A stretch of DNA of 6,452 nucleotides from Rhizobiaceae bacterium (GTDB lineage: Bacteria; Pseudomonadota; Alphaproteobacteria; Rhizobiales; Rhizobiaceae). Shown here piece by piece: positions 5,403-6,452 of this stretch (position 1 is its first letter; each line of letters starts with the position of its first letter). Made by a program: the position numbers and the translations under genes. The stretch is from NCBI GenBank assembly GCA_004299545.1, contig SCRB01000771.1, positions 1 through 6,452 on the forward strand, given 5' to 3'. The notes beneath the pieces are model-generated. The model was not told the origin of the DNA. It did not search any database and worked only from the letters and a program-made list of their open reading frames with translations.

Positions 5403-6113
5403 TCATCCCCCTAGGAAGGTCTTGCGAACTTCCGGATTGGCGAGAAGAGCTTCCCCGCTATCGGTGTAGCGATTGGCGCCCTGCACCAACACGTAGCCCC
5501 TGTCGGCAATGTTGAGTGCCTGCCGGGCATTCTGCTCGACCATCAGGATGGAGATACCCGTGCGGGAGACTTCGATGATCCGGTCGAAAAGCTCGTCCAT
5601 GACGATGGGAGAAACGCCGGCGGTGGGTTCGTCGAGCATGAGGACTTTGGGCTGGGTCATCAAGGCGCGGCCGACAGCGACCTGCTGGCGTTGGCCACCG
5701 GAGAGCTCACCGGCGGGCTGACGGCGCTTTTCTTTCAGGATCGGGAAGAGGTCGTAGACCTGTTCCATCGTCCTGCGGATGTCGTCACGGCGCAGGAACG
5801 CTCCCATCTCCAGATTTTCCTCGACCGTCATCGAGCTGAAAATATTGTTGGTCTGGGGCACCAGGGCCATCCCCTTGGCTACCCGATCCTGCGGGGACAG
5901 GCGCGTAATCTCCTCTCCCTCAAGCTGCACATGGCCGCCACGCAGCGGTAACATGCCGAAGACCGCCTTCATCGCCGTCGACTTGCCCGCGCCGTTCGGC
6001 CCCACGATCACCGCGATCTCCCCCCTGTTCACCGCAATGGTGCAGTCATGCAGGATGTCGACGGCGCCATAGCCGCCGGTCATGCTTTCCCCGACCAGGA
6101 ATGGTGATGGCAT
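5403..6113 (-). CDS. livF: Branched-chain amino acid-type ABC transporter ATPase LivF
   Basis: A complete 236-residue ATP-binding subunit on the cytoplasmic face, which with LivG drives the LivH/LivM channel. Motifs in order: Walker A GPNGAGKST (38-46), Q-loop VPQ (85-87), ABC signature LSGGQ (137-141), Walker B VLMLDEP (157-163), D-loop AGVSP (165-169). At the H-loop the sequence is MVEQNA (191-196), with Gln where most ABC ATPases have His. That is the normal LivF state and is what separates it from LivG, which here has IEHDM. The C-terminus ends PEVRKTFLGG, typical of LivF. The ATG at 6113-6111 has GGGAGGA 8 nt upstream (6128-6122). It starts 90 nt after the livG stop and ends 4 nt before livH. 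That 90-nt gap is the largest in the operon and contains a GGCCG/CGGCC inverted repeat (6164-6168, 6187-6191) of doubtful meaning. Confidence 0.96.
   Translation of the reverse strand: MPSPFLVGESMTGGYGAVDILHDCTIAVNRGEIAVIVGPNGAGKSTAMKAVFGMLPLRGGHVQLEGEEITRLSPQDRVAKGMALVPQTNNIFSSMTVEENLEMGAFLRRDDIRRTMEQVYDLFPILKEKRRQPAGELSGGQRQQVAVGRALMTQPKVLMLDEPTAGVSPIVMDELFDRIIEVSRTGISILMVEQNARQALNIADRGYVLVQGANRYTDSGEALLANPEVRKTFLGG
5406..5412 (-). promoter_or_regulatory. livH ribosome-binding site inside the end of livF
   Basis: Minus-strand AGGGGGA is made up of the last livF codons (Leu-Gly-Gly), just before the livF stop at 5405-5403, and lies 7 nt before the livH ATG. This arrangement typically couples translation of the two genes. 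Confidence 0.7.
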
Positions 6114-6121
6114 ACCGTTCT

Positions 6122-6128
6122 TCCTCCC
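6122..6128 (-). promoter_or_regulatory. livF ribosome-binding site
   Basis: Minus-strand GGGAGGA ends 8 nt before the livF ATG at 6113-6111 and fixes the start of the 236-residue reading. It shows that livF is independently initiated despite the 90-nt gap after livG. Confidence 0.75.
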
Positions 6129-6203
6129 GGCTGTGGGTGTTCGAGCATGACGCGATCAGATTGGGCCGTGCTTTCCCGTGCACGCCCGGCCACGCCGCCG
6201 ACC

Positions 6204-6452
6204 TCAGGCATCGGCCTTCGCCTTGTTCTTGAGCCCGGTCCCGAGATAGGCCTCGATCACCGCCTCGTTGTTCATGATGTGAGCGGCGGAGCCCGTGGCG
6301 AGCACCTTGCCTTCCGACATCACGATGACCGGATCGCAGAGCCGCCCGATGAAGTCCATGTCATGTTCGATGACGCAGAACGTATAGCCGCGCTCTTTAT
6401 TGAGGCGGACGATGGCGTCGCCGATCGTGTTGAGGAGCGAGATCGGAAGAGC
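6204..6452 (-). CDS. livG: Branched-chain amino acid-type ABC transporter ATPase LivG, C-terminal fragment
   Basis: Only the last 82 codons lie in the window, ending at the TGA at 6206-6204. The reading has the H-loop FCVIEHDMDFI, then LCDPVIVMSEGKVLATG and AYLGTG near the C-terminus. This is the LivG-type ATPase tail; the HDM histidine distinguishes it from LivF. Walker A, Q-loop, signature, Walker B and start would all be past the right edge. It is the first visible gene of the livG-F-H-M operon. The first five residues read (Ala-Leu-Pro-Ile-Ser) come wholly or partly from the adapter-like bases at 6440-6452. LivG proteins normally have a sequence like GVNPS there, so genuine coding sequence probably begins at about 6439. 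The tail ends in a lysine-rich stretch (LKNKAKADA). Confidence 0.92.
   Translation of the reverse strand, partial: ALPISLLNTIGDAIVRLNKERGYTFCVIEHDMDFIGRLCDPVIVMSEGKVLATGSAAHIMNNEAVIEAYLGTGLKNKAKADA
6440..6452 (+). other. Illumina TruSeq adapter stem at the contig end (artefact)
   Basis: The final 13 bases, AGATCGGAAGAGC, are identical to the common start of Illumina TruSeq adapters and stop exactly at the window end. They also break the expected LivG protein sequence just upstream of SLLNTIGD. The likely cause is an untrimmed adapter read-through retained by the assembler, so these bases should not be treated as genomic. Confidence 0.92.

Noticed and set aside
5591..5600. A notable loss of the H-loop histidine in LivF (Gln instead)
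   Set aside because: EQNA at this position is the normal state of LivF-type ATPases, so it is not an anomaly; the listed coordinates are only approximate.
6164..6191. GGCCG/CGGCC inverted repeat between livG and livF
   Set aside because: Short arms, an 18-nt loop, GC-rich context and no T-run; livF is clearly still part of the operon, so I do not call a terminator or attenuator.

Overview
This 6.45 kb fragment is GC-rich and tightly packed, with proteins that read like those of an alphaproteobacterium. That placement rests on the general look of the Liv permeases and the beta-class glutathione transferase and is not proven. It carries eight protein-coding genes, two of them cut by the window ends. 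Seven lie on the minus strand; only the small HxlR-type regulator is on the plus strand. I see no rRNA, tRNA, CRISPR array, insertion sequence or phage gene.

Layout. (a) 1-1628, minus: a two-gene unit of an M24-fold, creatinase/ectoine-hydrolase-like enzyme followed 3 nt later by an Asp/Glu-racemase-superfamily protein that runs off the left end. (b) 1629-1930: a 302-nt gene-free stretch with a perfect 10-bp inverted repeat and a small TGTC/GACA dyad upstream of the M24 gene. (c) 1931-2984: a divergent pair, a beta-class glutathione S-transferase (minus) and an HxlR-family regulator (plus). They share a 133-nt promoter region with a nested dyad that overlaps the regulator's ribosome-binding site. 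(d) 3084-6452, minus: a branched-chain-amino-acid-type (HAAT) ABC transporter operon in the order livG (partial), livF, livH, livM, with a 4-nt gap between livF and livH and an ATGA overlap between livH and livM. No periplasmic binding protein lies in the window.

How the genes may work together. LivF and LivG would power the LivH/LivM channel to import an amino acid, amide or similar small polar solute. The M24/racemase unit looks like a catabolic module for a cyclic or amide-bonded, amino-acid-like compound. A transporter feeding that module is plausible from shared strand and proximity only, because the GST/HxlR pair sits between them. That pair looks like a self-contained stress or electrophile-response cassette.

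The last 13 bases (6440-6452) match the Illumina TruSeq adapter stem exactly. They appear to replace genomic sequence inside livG, so the right edge is best treated as an untrimmed contig end.
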